Under the pieces are notes generated by a model. The model did not search any database, was not told where the DNA came from, and worked only from the letters and a program-made list of their open reading frames with translations. Shown in pieces: positions 6,141 to 7,061 of a stretch of DNA of 7,061 nucleotides. The position numbers and the translations under genes are program-made. The DNA is from JBOHHR01 sp050740975 (lineage in GTDB: Bacteria > Pseudomonadota > Gammaproteobacteria > JBOHHR01): assembly GCA_050740975.1 (NCBI GenBank), contig JBOIEE010000352.1:1-7061 (forward strand), written 5' to 3'. The number at the start of each line of letters is the position of its first letter. The stretch's first letter is position 1.

Positions 6141-6781
6141 GGGAGGGCGGTTTTACGCTGTTGGAGCTACTTATCAGCGTGACTCTACTGGCCTTGATGG
6201 CGACGCTGATCACGTCGGGACTGAAGGTCGCGTCCAGCAACTGGGATCGTGCCCATGCGCGCATCGAGGCGGCGCAGGAAGTACGGCTGGTCGAGCAATT
6301 CATCTTCCGCGAGCTGAGCGAAGCCCGGCCTCTTCGGGTGCGCCTTGAGGATGGCAAGAGCAGCTTGTTCCAGGGTGAGCCCCAGCGTGTTGCGTTTACC
6401 GCCCTGCTACCGACACAGCAAGGGGTAGGGGGGCTATACCACTTGGCGCTCTACGCCGAGCCGGAGGCCCGCGGCGAACGCTTGGTGCTGAGCTACCGTC
6501 TTTACCGTCCTGATCCAGCACCAAGCGCTCAACCGGCGCGCCGCCGGGTGCTGCTCGGCGCGCTGCAACAAATCACCTTCGATTTCTATGGGCCGCTGGA
6601 AAGCGGATTGGGAAGCGGGTGGCAACCCGAATGGCGCCACCCCCAGCGTCTACCCGAAATGGTACGGTTGCGTTACTGGAGCGAGTCCAACGAAGCTCGG
6701 GGTGTCATCGTGCCGCTACGCCTTGGGGCGCCATCCGGAGTCGTGGACCCTGAGGACACCGAACAAGGTGAGAGTTTGTGA
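6137..6781 (+). CDS. gspJ: Minor pseudopilin GspJ, C-terminus set by an inserted element
   Basis: GspJ is part of the I-J-K tip of the pseudopilus. The ATG overlaps the gspI stop (ATGA). The leader is very short, MREGG, cleaved before Phe6 of FTLLELL; Glu10 is the +5 residue and the hydrophobic helix runs about 6-28. Family features include the post-helix stretch ARIEAAQEVRLVEQFIFREL (41-60), the central strands FTALLP and LVLSYRLYRP, and FDFYGP (149-154) followed by LPEMVRLRYW (172-181). At 214 residues the length is normal. The last two codons before the stop and the TGA itself (6779-6781) fall within the terminal repeat of the palindromic element that starts at about 6774. The ancestral gene probably ended GEI with TAG instead of GESL with TGA, so the change to the protein is slight. 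Confidence 0.94.
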   Translation: MREGGFTLLELLISVTLLALMATLITSGLKVASSNWDRAHARIEAAQEVRLVEQFIFRELSEARPLRVRLEDGKSSLFQGEPQRVAFTALLPTQQGVGGLYHLALYAEPEARGERLVLSYRLYRPDPAPSAQPARRRVLLGALQQITFDFYGPLESGLGSGWQPEWRHPQRLPEMVRLRYWSESNEARGVIVPLRLGAPSGVVDPEDTEQGESL

Positions 6782-6914
6782 AAAAATCGTCGCGAGCGAC
6801 GGGAGGTCGCGTTCCGCCGGAGCGTAGGAACCGGAGTGTATAGTGAAATACATGAGGATTCCGAGCACCGCCGGAACGCGGGATCCCGAGCGCAGCAGAT
6901 TTTTTCACAAGCTC
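6774..6914. mobile_element. Palindromic MITE-like element inserted between gspJ and gspK
   Basis: The ends are near-perfect inverted repeats: 6771-6788 pairs with 6898-6915 at 17 of 18 positions, with an exact 13-bp core (TTGTGAAAAAATC). The dyad continues inward with CGCGTTCCG (6808-6816) and CGGAACGCG (6872-6880), and closes at TGTAT (6837-6841) with ATACA (6848-6852). A separate small hairpin GTCGC-GA-GCGAC lies at 6789-6800. Possible target duplications TGAGA flank it at 6769-6773 and 6915-6919. It encodes no transposase, which fits a nonautonomous element. Two 21-codon ORFs lie end to end inside it (6778-6843 and 6852-6917), probably by chance. Similar palindromic intergenic repeats with GTGAA-A ends seem familiar from other proteobacteria, but I cannot name the family. 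The exact ends are uncertain by a few bases. Confidence 0.8.
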
Positions 6915-6928
6915 TGAGATCTAGCGCT

Positions 6929-7061
6929 GTGAGCGGGCGCCAAGACGGCATCGTTCTCGTAATCATTCTGTGGGCGACGGTGTTGCTAAGCGTAATCATG
7001 GGGGGGCTGGTGCTGGCGATGCGAACCGAGATCCGGTTGGCCGTGACGCAAAGCGCGCAGG
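6929..7061 (+). CDS. gspK: Minor pseudopilin GspK, N-terminal part; runs off the window end
   Basis: GspK caps the pseudopilus tip with GspI and GspJ. Only the first 44 codons are in the window. The preferred start is the GTG at 6929, giving a 7-residue leader (MSGRQDG) cleaved before Ile8, then the hydrophobic helix VLVIILWATVLLSVIMGGLV. As is characteristic of GspK, the mature +5 position is hydrophobic instead of Glu. RTEIRLAVTQSAQ after the helix also fits. The frame stays open upstream to a GTG at 6836 inside the inserted element, which would add 31 unlikely residues. No good Shine-Dalgarno precedes 6929; only a GAGA at 6916-6919 is near. This may be a result of the insertion that separates gspK from gspJ. 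Confidence 0.9.
   Translation, partial: MSGRQDGIVLVIILWATVLLSVIMGGLVLAMRTEIRLAVTQSAQ

Noticed and set aside
1..7061. tRNA, rRNA, CRISPR arrays or a phage module
   Set aside because: No cloverleaf, rRNA-like stretch, regularly spaced repeats or phage genes were seen; the window is filled by the genes listed.

Overview
The window looks like a chromosomal segment from a GC-rich gammaproteobacterium. The evidence is an AmpD-type amidase and a type II secretion (T2SS) gene run in the order E-F-G-H-I-J-K that begins directly with gspE, as in the Xps-type clusters of Xanthomonas and relatives, and not with gspC-gspD. The genus cannot be fixed from the sequence.

Layout. Positions 1-642 (minus strand) hold the 5' part of a broken IS110-family transposase gene. 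An internal, out-of-frame deletion near 335-342 has removed the segment that carries the TDxxDA catalytic motif. Positions 643-937 hold no convincing gene but are rich in inverted repeats; this is where the noncoding end of an IS110 element (the bridge-RNA-encoding end in that family) would lie. Positions 938-1525 (minus) encode an intact AmpD amidase. Positions 1526-1767 form a divergent intergenic region with one AT-rich patch. From 1768 to the window end (plus) runs a tight T2SS operon: gspE, gspF, gspG, gspH, gspI, gspJ and the start of gspK. Stop and start codons overlap at E/F, G/H, H/I and I/J. The only intergenic spaces are 57 bp before gspG and about 147 bp between gspJ and gspK.

How the genes work together. 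GspE is the cytoplasmic ATPase and GspF the inner-membrane platform protein. GspG is the major pseudopilin, and GspH, I, J and K are minor pseudopilins, with I, J and K forming the tip. All five pseudopilins show a prepilin-peptidase site. Genes for L, M, an N/C-type protein and the secretin D are expected downstream of the window, by analogy with Xps clusters. AmpD acts in cytoplasmic recycling of cell-wall muropeptides and is transcribed away from the operon.

The most interesting feature is a palindromic, MITE-like element of about 141 bp placed exactly between gspJ and gspK. It is flanked by a candidate 5-bp duplication, TGAGA. Removing it in silico leaves a tidy gspJ stop (TAG) 4 nt before the gspK GTG and puts a Shine-Dalgarno-like AAGGTGAG in front of gspK. 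This suggests the element supplied a new gspJ stop codon and separated gspK from its ribosome binding site. No wholly new system was recognised; the rest of the window is well-known machinery.
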